Program-made: the position numbers and the translations under genes
In this document: piece by piece, positions 38,201 to 50,200 of the stretch
Numbering within the stretch: the first letter of the stretch is position 1
Layout: the number at the start of each line of letters is the position of its first letter
The notes under the pieces: model-generated
What the model was told of the DNA's origin: nothing
Database searches by the model: none
Seen by the model: only the letters and a program-made list of their open reading frames with translations
Assembly: GCA_001247695.2 (NCBI GenBank)
Contig: LGRX02027154.1
Coordinates: forward strand, 1 to 64,000
From: Cymbomonas tetramitiformis
Taxonomy: Eukaryota; Chlorophyta; Pyramimonadophyceae; Pyramimonadales; Pyramimonadaceae
DNA: 64,000 nucleotides
Direction: 5' to 3'

Positions 38201-41200
38201 GGTGGAAGTGCAGGTGTGTGTGTGCTTGCCATAGTGTCATCCCTCTCCGTGTCCAGTGCTCATGGCTATTACACGTGCCGGGGGACTTGTGTTCTTTGAC
38301 CCTGATATGAGGTACTGGCGCATCGCTGTGAACGGGGACGGCCGCCGGGTGGCAGTGGGTTTTGGGAGGCGGTTATCCCTGTGGTGCCATTCTTGCGGGC
38401 ACTGCCTCTTGGAGAGCTCGGTAGATTCGTCTGTCGTGCTGCGAGGAGAGGCAGAAGGTGGTGAAGTACACCTTCTGTGTTTTCCCTTGAATTTTGTGGG
38501 GAGCACTTAGGTGCCCGCATGTTTTCTTTTTTTGACATGGGGTGTCCATGCTGTGTGGTGTGACTGCATTCATGGCATAACCATGGACCAACGGGTCCCA
38601 TCCATCGACCGTGAGCCACTGGGGGGCATGCCAGCAGGGTTCGCTCACTCCGTAACCCAGAGACCAGCAGTTGTTTGGCGATGATCGGTCACATCGTTTC
38701 ATCTTTCCATGCTGCTTTGCATTTGGGTTGGGAATATGTATGAGTTGGTGGTATCTTGTCACGGCCCCGCCCTGCTCTTGATTTGCTTCCCACATCCACT
38801 GGGATGATGGTGGGCTGGCTTTTGTTGGCCGATCTCATGCCCTTCAGTGTGTGCTTGCCATACTTGCCGTACTTGCCATACTTGCCGTACTTGCCATTCT
38901 TGCTGCATTTGCCATACTTGCCATTTGCCATTCTTGCCGTACTTGCCGTACTATACTTGCCATACTTGCCGTACTTGCCATAGCTCTTGCCGTATTTGCC
39001 GTACTTGCTATACTCTGCCATACTTGCCGTACTTGCCGTGCTTTACCGGAGATGCAGCAACGGTGGCAATTTGCGCCCTTTGGTGTTGATGAATGAAACT
39101 TTGCTGCTGGGAACACTCCTGGCCGCAGCCCTCCCCTCCCCTCTAGCTCTCCGTGAGCGAGAGCGAGCCACGAGGGGAGCCCTCAGAAGAGAGCACTCGG
39201 AGGAGTGCGGGGAGCGAGGCGAGTTTCGACACTCTGCCAGCACGCCGGCCGATCTAACGGTCGCGAGCCCAATCCTAGTAATCAGGGCAGTGCTTGTATG
39301 GGACGTGTTTGCGGACGTGGCGCCGTGCGGGGGACTGTGGGATGGCCAGCTTGGTTGAGAAGCACTCACAACGAAACCCGAAGCATGCGCCCACTTCTTG
39401 AACCGTACCCTGTGACAATGGCGTGTGGTCATCACGCAAGCCGTGCCTTCCAATAAAGACTGCGAAATCACACCTTGCACCGTGCGAGGACTGCGCTTCC
39501 TCGGGTGCACCGTGATGTGCGCGCCGACTGTGATGGTTGGCGTGGTTGCGCTGATGGTGCATGCTGGGCCGTGCTGGGCGGGCAGGGCCGTGCGATGCTC
39601 GACGTGCGACTGGAGGGAGCCCTGGTGCACGTCGATGGCGCCGCCCTCGACATGGTCCCTGGGGCGGGGCTGACGTTCTCCGGCGGCGCGTCATACGACC
39701 GCCGCGAGCGCTCCTGGCATATCACCGGGGACCTGGTGGACCCCCGCGCGGCGTGGCCCCGCCCCTTCGGGATGACCTTCCTGCGCCCGCAGCGCGCCAA
39801 GCTGGCAGCGGTGGTGGTCGGCCTCGGCCTGCGGAGCCTGGGAATCGAGATGGAGGGCGTGGCGCAGGTGTGGCAGGGGTGTGGCCTGGCCGCCAGGGTC
39901 AGCGTCCACGGGGTGAATACCCTGGAGAAGCTGCGCTGGTGCCTGAACGCGACGCTCCCCGACGGGCACGAGTGCCGCGGGCTGCCCGGGGACGGCGGGC
40001 GCATCGCGGCGCCCCTCGGGCAGCTGCTGGAGGTGGTGGGCCGGACCGCCAGCAACGGCAGTGGGTATGCAGGGGCCGCGCTCGGGGATCTGCAGGGACT
40101 CCACGTGGCCGAGATGGCACTGCTCAGGGTGGAGCCGAGGTGCGTGAGCCCCGACGAGGGGGGCTGGTGGAATGGCACGGAGTACGTGGTCAAGAGGCGC
40201 ACCCAGCCGAGCGACCTGGAGGAGCTGGGCTGGACGATGCGGGGGGCGCTGAGTGTGACGGCGGAGGCGGGCCGCTTGGAGGCGATGGTGCGCTCCCTGG
40301 AGGGGAGCCTGGAGGGGGGCCATGCGCCCAGCGGAACACCCAGTGGAAGGGGGCTGCTGGGGGAACCTGAGGCGGCCGAGGAGGGAGCGGCGCCGGTGCC
40401 GGCAGATGGCGCCGGTCAGGTGGAGCGCGCTGGCATGGGTAATGGCGAGGGAAGTGAGGCCGGTGGGGAGGGGAAGGAGCGCGACGTGGGCGGAGGCTCC
40501 GGAACGGGGGTGGCAGGCAGCGACGACGCTGGTGCTGACAGAGAGGCGGCCCAGGGCGAGGCTGGCGGTGAGAGAACACGGACTGTCGAGGAGGAAGCTC
40601 CTGCCGGCGGAAAGAATGCCGATTCAACGGATGGCGATGGTGCAAATGGCGACGCCGGGGGCGAGTTGTCGGAGGCGAAGGGCGACAACGGGGCAGAGCC
40701 AGTCACTGTGGCGCGGGAGGGGCCCCGGGACTGGGGGCGTCACAGCTTCAACTTGTACATCTCGGAGGAGGACGCGGAGGCGTCCCCGCCGGGCGCGGTG
40801 CTGGCCCTTGTGCGACCTGACGCAGACACCGCGCCCCTTTCATTGGCGGGGGGGCGCCTGCGGCTGCACCGCGCGGTGCTCATGTTTGATGTTGCAGGCG
40901 GCGCGGTCGCATCGTCGGTGCTGAACGCCACCCTTGAGGCGGAGGTGCGGGGCAGCACACTCAGTGCGGAGATGGGCGCCAAGTTTGATGCAAACCGCTC
41001 CGAGTGGCTGCTGCAAACGGTCGATGCGGCGGAGGGGGTATCGCCCGGGTCCCTGGCGGAGATGGGGTGGTCTTGGGAGGACCCCTTTGGGCTGGGCCTG
41101 CTCGAGGCGGAGCAGGCGTCAGCGCGTGTGCTTGTGACGGAGCGCGGAGTGGAGTCCCTGGCGGCTGACCTGCGCGCCAAGGCGTGGTTCACCCACCAGT

Positions 41201-44200
41201 GTTTTTTTAACGCGACAGTGTCCGCGCATGCGGCGTCGGGACTGCCAGTAAGCGGCGGCGCCCTGTGCCTCGAAGGTGACGCCCTGCCTCGGGCGTGGCG
41301 TGCGCTGGAGCCCTCGAGGCCCCCCTCCATTCATCTCAAGCTAGCTCGCATTTGTTCCTCGAGTTCAGCTTCCCTCCGCTCCATCCGCGATCTCGGGGCA
41401 CTCTATGGAACACATTGGTGCTCCCCTTCCCACCCTCTGGACAGCATCATGGGAGCCCCCCTTCCCTACTCTCTTGAGATCGTCACGGGCCCTTCTCTCT
41501 GCGCCCTCCCGAAAGCTCCATAAAAGTATCTGCCCTCCCGAGTGCGACCATAACTTCCCGCCTCGCCTTTTGAGACTGTGAGGTCCCTCGATTTTTGAGA
41601 CTGTGAGGTGCCCTGCGTGATGCGCGCTGAGAGGCTCATGGGCGCACGCGGGGCGAGCAGGCGAGCTCGACGCGGAGCGCGACTGCCCTGGGATGTACGT
41701 CCCGGCGCCGCCGCCAAGGGAGGAGTGGCAGAAGCGGCAGGCGCAGGCTCGGCAGCACCGCAAGGATGTTAAGTACTCCGGCAATGACCATGGCATCCGG
41801 ATGTGCAAAGGGGTGCCGTGCAGCAGCATCGCGCCGCCGCCGCCGCCGGACGTGGGATCGCTGGGCGAGTTCCTGGAGCGCCTTGCACGCGCCCCGGGGG
41901 CGGACCGCACGGAGGGCAACTTCACGGCGCACGCGCTGCTCAGCGGGGTCCAGGTGCCGAGCGCGCGCCTGTGGCATCGCTCTGCGGCATGCCGGGAGTA
42001 CGATTACACCGCGGCGTTTGCCGACGCGGCGCACTCCCCCCCAGGGTGGACGTTACAGGGCCTCGCCGAGCCGGTGCACGGCGGCGATCTAGACGCCGCC
42101 CTCGCGGCCCTCGAGGGGGGATACGGCCGCCCCGGTGGCGGTGTTAGCGCCCCCCACGGACCCCGGCATCTCAACTTCACGGTGAACCTCGAGCCAGGAG
42201 CGGACGGGGGCGCGCGGTGGGTGCACCTCCACTACCCCGAGCCTATGGTCCTCGCAGAGGGCGTGGTGGAGCTGCGGGACACGGCCTTCAATGTGCCCCT
42301 GGAGGAGGGCAGCCCGGGGGCGGACGCAAACCTCCGTGCCAACGCCACCTTGCAGGTACGGGCATCACTAAGCCGACATGTCGGCCTCAGACACTGCGTG
42401 GTCGGTGACGTGGCTCTATGATGACCTGCAGACGCTATGGCATGACGGTGCCACATGCTGCAGGCGCTATGGCATGACGGTGCCACATGCTGCAGGCGCT
42501 ATGGCATGACGGTGCCACATGCTGCAGGCGCTATGCCATGACGGTGCCACATGCTGCAGGCGCTATGCCATGACGGTGCCATATGCGGCTGTGCCGTGCT
42601 GCTCTGTGGGTGCCGACGGTGTCTGACGTGGCTCTCTGCGGCGCGCTGCAGGTGGCGCTTGGGCACCATGTGCTGACAGTGCTGGCCGAGGCAGAATACA
42701 ACGAGTCACACGCAGAGTGGGCCTTCACGGCGGCGGAGGCGGAGACGTGGCACGCACCCCTTGGCCTGGACTTCCTGGAGGTGCCCCACCTCGCCCACAT
42801 GCCGCCGCACGCTCGCATGCGCACGGCGATGCGGGTCTCAAGGAGGCCCCTTGCGCCCGGCTCTCTGGCACGGAAGCAAGCGCCTATCAGGGTATCTCTA
42901 CATGTGAAACATGATCAGCGCATGCCGCCATGCCCCTCCACCTCGCAACGCGCGGTGCGCATGAGACTGCTGTGCGTGACGGACTGCGCATCCCAGGCAC
43001 CAGGGCTTCGAGGAAGTGCAAGGGTGAGGCATGGAATCATCGGGTATTGAGCTGCAGCCAGTCATTGTAGCACACCTCAGGGCAGCTGCAGATGCAGATG
43101 TGTGAACCATCAGCATGGTTTCCGCCTTTGTACCCCTCATTTCAAGGGAGCGCGTATAGCTGTGGCGAATCAGGGAGCGCGTATGGCTGTGGCGAATCAG
43201 GGGCGTAGGGGCAGCGCAAGGGGGCAGCTGAAGGGGGCCATGCCCGCTGCTGACTGCGCGCGTGGTGGTGGGCTCTGGCTGCACAGGTGGAGCGGTCCGA
43301 GTTCGCGGCGCGCAGCAACCGGTCGGGCCTGCAGGGCTTCGAGGTGCGCATGGAGTCCACCCTCGAGGTCGATGCGGACTGCCACCTGGGCATGGATCTC
43401 GCGGTGCGAGTGACAGGGCACCCCGGGAAGCACGCCGAGCAGCCGCCGGATTCCAAGAAGAAGAAGAAGAAGAAGAAGCAGAAGCAGCAGGAAGGCGCGA
43501 AGGAGCAGGGCGAAGGTGCGGAGAAGCAGCAGTCCGAGGAGGAGGCGGAGGAGACTCCGAGTGGGCCTCGGGACCTCCCTGGGGGGGCGCAGTGGTGCCT
43601 CGCCTCCTCGGAGCGGAGTCGCGAGGGCGCCACGTGTGACGCGCTCAGCGGGCCCACTGGGATTAACATCGGGCCGTTGTATGCACGGATCCTGCGTGGG
43701 ATCCAACGGCGAGGTCGCGACGATGACGTGGGCAACATGAGTGCTGCTGGCGCCATCAGGCCTGGGGCGGACTTTGGCGAGGAGGTGCAGGTGGAAGGGG
43801 GAGTGCTGCAGGGTGCGCCAGGGGCATCCTCGGAGCTCCACGTGGCAGCCTTTGACCACATGCAGATGCACTCTCTGGTGGTGGAGTACGACACCACTGG
43901 GGAATGCCATCTTTCACCAGGCGTGGGACAGGGGCACGGGCAGGCCGGCGAGAACGCGGCGCGGCCCCTTGGGTGGCGCCTCCACGGCCACGCCTCCATC
44001 GTAGGGGACTCCGAATTTGACCGTCTGGTGCGGGCTCTGGAGGCTAGCGGCGAGGTGCGGATGCCGGAGGTGAGCAGCATGCATTCTACGGAGGAGGCCG
44101 CAGCCGGCGCCGGCATCGAGCAAGCGCCAGAGGCGGAGGAGGCCGCAGCCGGCGCCGGCATCGAGCAAGCGCCAGAGGCGGAGGAGGCCGCAGCCGGCGC

Positions 44201-47200
44201 CGGCATCGAGCAAGCGCCAGAGGCGGAGGAGGCCGCAGCCGGCGCCAGCATCGAGCAAGCGCCAGAGGCGGAGGAGGCCGCAGCCGGCGCCGGCATCGAG
44301 CAAGCGCCAGAGGCGGAGGAGGGGACCAACAATCCCGGGGTGGCAGTCGATGATCGTGACCAGGGAGATGTTGGCGAGCCTACCGCTGACGTGCACGAAG
44401 ATGAGGCTGCGGGCGAGCCTGCCTCTGAGGTACACGAAGATGACGCCGCGGGCGAGCCTGCCTCGGACACACATGCAGCGGATGCTGCGGGCGAGCCTGC
44501 TTCTGACACACAGGCAGGTGTGGAAGACAGTGCCTTCGAGACAGTATCTGGACAGGAACCGGCGACGGGTGGTGTGGGTGAGCTCTTGGGCGAGGCAGAG
44601 GCGGGCGCTCCAGGACGCCGGCGCCGCTTGCAGGAAGGCGAGGCCCAGGCCAAAGAAGGCCACCAGTATAACTACGTGGTGGATATCCCATACAATGGCC
44701 AGCAGGTGTTGCGGGCACCTGCAGGCACGGTGAGGCTGGAGTTCCCCCCTGGGGCAGCGCTGGTGCTAGCCCAGGGGCGGATGCAGCTGCGCGACGTGGC
44801 ATACGTGCTGCAGCTGCACGGCGGAAAAGTGATCGCGCACCGGCTGAACGCCAGCGTGACGCTCTCATTGGACGGCTCCGAAGTGGCCCTCGATGGCACT
44901 GCCGAGTACTCCCCTAAGGTGCGCCTCCCACACCTCAAGGCCTGGAGGAGTGATCGGGACCAAGGAGATAGGCAATGAACGCCAGGGGTAGTGGAGGTGC
45001 ACGAGGATGAAAGCTAGGAGGCTTGAGAAGGCTCGGACAGCGCACGTGTGGCCACTGCCGAGGCCTGAGACATGGGGGGGGTTGCACAGGAGGAAACGTG
45101 GCAGTTTTCTACGTGGCTGGAGAAGCCGTGGAAAGATCCCCTAGGCCTTGAATATCTGCAGACCCGCGGCGGTGATGCTAGCCTCACCGTCACCGCCGAC
45201 GGTGTACGGTCCCTTTTTGCGGAGGTGTGCCCGCGCCTGGGGCCCACGCCATGTCACGGGGACATCACCAATGCGGCCCCTTTGACTGGTGCATCGCGCC
45301 AGACGTAGGGTGACAAGAAAAGGGAGGAAGGGGGGGTTCGGGTGGAAGCGCAGTTCGGTGCGGAGATCGCGCTGGACCAGGCCCCGGCCGCTGCTGAGGC
45401 GAGGTGCAGCATGAGGGCGGCGCTGACGCTCCACAGCGAGGCCGACCTCCTGGACCCAAAGGCGTGCCTCGGGGCTTCGTTCCAGTACCCCGACGACTGC
45501 GCTGCCATCATCGCTGAGCACGGAGCCCCGGACGGCGCGGCTGCGGGCCCCAACAGCAGCGGCGCCCGAGATCTGCGCCCATCACCTCCGACCAACGTCT
45601 CTGCTCCACCTCCGCCTCCACCTGTGGTAGGCCTCACGCCGTGCAGCCTCTGCGGCGCGGGTTCACCGTCCGCAGGCCCTCGCGCCGCCACGTGGCTCCA
45701 CCGCCTGAAGGCCCTCGCGCTGCCACGTGGCTCCACCGCCTGCAGGCCCTCGCGCTGCCACGTGGCTCCCCCGCCTGCAGGCCCTCGCGCTGCCACGTGG
45801 CTCCACCGCCTGCAGGCCCTCGCGCTGCCTTCCGCGAGCCGAGACAACCCGGGAAGGCGCCGGGCATCACGAGGACCGACGGACGCCAGCTGTGGAAGCC
45901 TTCGCGGCAGCAGGCACCTCACCCGCAAAGCGCAGCAGCGCCACTCAGGCTCCAGCGCCACTCAGGCTCCAGCGCCACTCAGGCTCCAGCGCCACTCAGG
46001 CTCCAGCGCCACTCAGGCTCCAGCGCCACCTGTGGCTCCAGCGCCACTCAGGCTCCAGCCACTCAGGCTCCAGCGCCACTCAGGCTCCAGCGCCACCTCA
46101 GGCCCAGCGCCACTCAGGCTCCAGCGCCCACCTGTGGCCCAGCGCCACCAGGCCCAGCGCTCACTCAGGCCCAGCGCCCACTGCCAGGCTCCAGCGCCAC
46201 CTCAGGCGGCTCCAGCGCTCAGCACTCAGGCTCCAGCGCCACTCAGGCCCAGCCACTCAGGCCCAGCGCCACTAGGCTCCAGCGCCACTCAGGCTCCAGC
46301 GCCACTCAGGCTCAGCGCCACAGGCTCCAGCGCCACTCAGCGCCACCAGGCTCCAGCGCCACTCAGCGCCACTCAGTCTAGCGCCACTCAGGCTCCAGCG
46401 CTCACTCAGGCTCCAGCGCCACCTCTGTGGCCCAGCGCCACTCAGGCTCCAGCGCCACTCAGCGCCACTCAGGCCTAGCCACTCAGGCTCCAGCGCCACT
46501 CAGCGCCACCTGTGGCCCAGCGCCACTCAAGCTCCAGCGCCACTCAAGCTCCAGCGCCACTCAGGCTCCAGCGCCCACTCAGGCTCCAGCGCCACTCAGG
46601 CTCCAGCGCCTGGGTTCAGCGCCACTCAGGCTCCAGCGCCACTAGCGCCACTCAGCGCCACACTCAGGCTCCAGCGCCACTCAGGCTCCAGCCACCTCAG
46701 GCCCAGCGCCACCTCAGGCTCCAGCCCACTCAGGCTCCAGCGCCACCAGGCTCCAGCGCCACCAGGGCCACTCAGGCTCCAGCGCCACTCAGGCTCCAGC
46801 GCCACTCAGGCACGGCGCAGTGGCTATGTGTGGGCCTCATTCTTTGACCGATTTCTTTGGCACCACGTAGCAATAGAAGATCGGCTGCACTGTATAGGCT
46901 GTATAGGCGTGTGTGTGTGTGTGTGCTTTATCCTTGGACCGAGGAAAAAAAAAAAAAACCTTTTTCTGGTTGTGTGGCTTTCATAAGAGGGTGCTGAGGC
47001 CCTTCTTTGGACCGACTCCTTTGGGTACAATCAGGAAGCCGGTAGAAGACCGTCGTGTCTATGTACCTTACGCCTCGGCGAGCAAAGCAGAATTCAGGGC
47101 ACTCTTCTGCCATTCATTTTGATACTGCTGGAGCTGCGTGGGAGATCGAGACCCCCCCCCCCTCGAGCCCCACTGAGCCGCCCGGGTGCATCTGCGACTG

Positions 47201-50200
47201 TGCCTTCCGCGCACTGAAGCTGTGCCACTGAAGCCACCTCATCGATGCTGGCCTGCCGCCGCCCTTCCAGCCGTCCGGCTGGCATTCCCTTCCAACCGGC
47301 CCTTTGGCCGGAGCGCCGGCATGCTCTTGTCCATAGGGAACCTTCAGTGCAGCGCGGGATGAGCTCCCAGCGAGCCCCACCATTCCTTGTTTGACGAGGA
47401 TGTGTGTAGACATCGCATCTCGCCACGGCCCCGGCCTGTTCCTGCATACTTCTCTCATTCACCTGGGGCAGTGCAGGGCTGCCTTTTGCGTGGCGTGTCT
47501 CACGCTGTTCAGTGTGTGAGTCCGCATCTTTGAAGCGCTTCCTGTGACAGCCCCTATCCAAGCTACTAGATTCTGTGGGTGAGGGGGTTGCGGCAGTAAA
47601 TAGGGGCTCCCAGCCTTCATTGTGATGTGCTTGCGGGGGCGGTCTTGGGGGCGATGCGCGTGCGCAGGGGGCCTCGGCAGCCGCCCTCCGCCCTCGCCCC
47701 CGAGCCTGCCTCCCGCCGCACCCCGGATCGAGTACCCCCCGCCTCCGGTGGACCTGCGCAGCGCTCTGGCTGCCACGGTTCACCGAGAGAGCCCCGTGCC
47801 GCTGCTCGTCCCTGTCGCCATCGAAGAGCTGGCCGTCATCCACCTCCGCGCCTCCTACCACGCTCAGGGCTGCCGCCCTGCCGAGGGTACGCCTCTGTAC
47901 CACACCAAAACACTTCACTGTGTCAGCATGTGACAGAAGTCATCCCGAGCTCGCCCCAAGGTGCACTGCACCATGAGGGATTTGGGGAGAGAGGGGGGGG
48001 GCATGCCTCTCCAAACGGGCGCTGCGGCACTCCTTTGTCAACAGACATTGCGTTTCGAAATCAAGGGTCGTGCATGGGCATGCGTGTTTGACTGCGCGGA
48101 CCGTGTGCGGTATCACTCTGCGGTCCGCACACGGTATGGCAATGCACATGCGCTGGCACCGCACGATCCCACGCGTAATACGCGTCGGATGTGCTGCCAT
48201 CATAAGATACGTCGGATGTGTTGCCATCATAAGATACGTCGGATGTGTTGCCAGCATAGGATACGTCGGATGTGTTGCCAGCATAAGATACGCCGGATGT
48301 GTTGCCATCATAAGATACTGGATGCCGTCAGCATAAGATACCGCCGGATGTGTTGCCATCATAAGATTACTGGCTGATGTTGCCAGCATAAGATACGCTT
48401 GATGTGTTGCTATCATATGAGATACGCCGGATGTGTTGCTGTGCATAAGATACGTCGGATGTGTTGCCAGCATAAGGTGCTCGGTGCGCGAGGGGGGTCC
48501 TGCGAGGGGGGTCCTGCGAGCAGGCGCGCAGGCAGGGAGCAGCGACAGCATGCAGGGCCATCTTGGCTGGAGTGTGCACGGTGCGCTCGCTGCCAAGTGT
48601 CCGTCTCCATTGCAAGGCCCGCCAGTGCAAGGCGCACCACTGCAGGGCACACCAGTGCACGGCACAGGGTCCGGCCGGGGCTCCTTGCCGTCCCCGCGCA
48701 CTTCCCCAGGGTGGGATACACCTCACCTTCAGGAGTCTCGAGGGTTTCGGCTATTGCCTCAGTAGCTGCATTCTCACCGGTCTCGAGCGGTGCATCCACT
48801 GGGAAGTTCCCATAGTCAAGCTGTGCGGCATGCGCAGCATTAGCGGGAGAGGACGTCACGGTCGATTCGAACGGAACGCACACGAAGGCGGAGAGCTGAA
48901 GGCTGGCGGGTGCCAAGATGCTCAGGCACTTTGGACGTGGACAAGGCCGGGGAGATGGACACCGCGCTGCGTGTCTTGGAGCAGGGCGCGCGGTGGCCGC
49001 CAAGGGGGCGTGGCAGAGGTGACCCCTGATCGCTTCCTCCCTCCCTGACCCCCGAGCCTCGCCTGGCAGAGTCCCCTGAGGCGCGCACCCGCGCAGCGAC
49101 CGTGAGCAGTGCAGCTGCGCAGCGACCTTTGATTCTTTGTGCGGTCCGGTGTGCAGCAAAGCGTCGCGCAGCTTGGCTCAAGGGTGGGCGCACGCATCCG
49201 CACAGCCGAGAGATTCCGCAGGGCGCGCCGAAACGTCACAAGTGGAGATGCGGACTCTTTCACCCCCTCTGGCGTTGGTGCGAGGTGTGAGGGCGCGCAC
49301 ACGGGGTAGAGGGGTGAGAGGACACACGCGACGACCAGGATTCTGAAAGGGCTCTCTCGAGGGGCGCGGGGGTGGAGACGGCCCTCCTGAGACGCCGAGG
49401 GGCGAGAGGGCACGCCGCAGGGGTAAAGCGGCGAGAGGGCGCACGGGAGGGGTCTACGGCGCAGGCGGTTCAATGCTCCAGCAAGTCGAGAGCACCCAGT
49501 TGTACTTCTCGATGCGGCTCCCCCCTGCCTCGGAGAAGGCCGTGGAGGGTGAAGACGCAGGCGAGGCTGACAGCACACGGACGCCTCTGGAGATCCGGTT
49601 ACAATACGTGGACTTCGCCACCATTGGCCTCTCCAGCTCGCGCCACCTCCAGCTGCAGGTGACCATCTTGGCTGATCAAAGGCACCCGGCTTGCCACAGG
49701 AAGGCAGTCTTCGCGGGAGGGTGCGCAGTATATATCCAGTTGAGATATAAATACACATGAGTGCGCAAGCACGCAAATGTTCCGAAGTTCAGCAAAAGTT
49801 TGCCCAGAAAAGCAGGCGTCATGACAGGGCTAGTTTTGCCTATGCTCAACTGTAATTCAATAACCGGTGTGGTAGCCATTTGCGTGTATGCATGCACGCA
49901 TTCTCTTATGCATACTACCACACCAGTGACGGAGTAGCTTGCTATCTATACCGTTCCAAATCCCATCTATCCGCTGTCGGAAATTCATCGAGATTGGCGT
50001 AGCCATGGCTCGAGGCACCTCATGACTACCACCTCGAGCCATGGCTACACCAATCTCGATGAATTTCCGACAGCGGATAGATGGGATTTGGAACGGTATA
50101 GATAGCAAGCTACTCCGTCACTGGTGTGGTAGTATGCATAAGAGAATGCGTGCATGCATACACGCAAATGGCTACCACACCGGTTATTGAATTGCAGTTG

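Noticed and set aside
45641..46645. ORFs rich in LRLQRHSGSSATQ
   Set aside because: Translations of the 17-bp repeat inside an intron; they lie beyond the exon 14 donor.
48185..48482. Evenly repeated 27-bp unit considered as a CRISPR array
   Set aside because: Units are contiguous without unique spacers and lie in a eukaryotic intron; it is a minisatellite.
48413..49159. Minus-strand frame with an acidic stretch (TEAIAETLETPEGEV)
   Set aside because: It looked coding, but the plus strand here carries a phase-consistent C-segment exon and the frame has no module motif.
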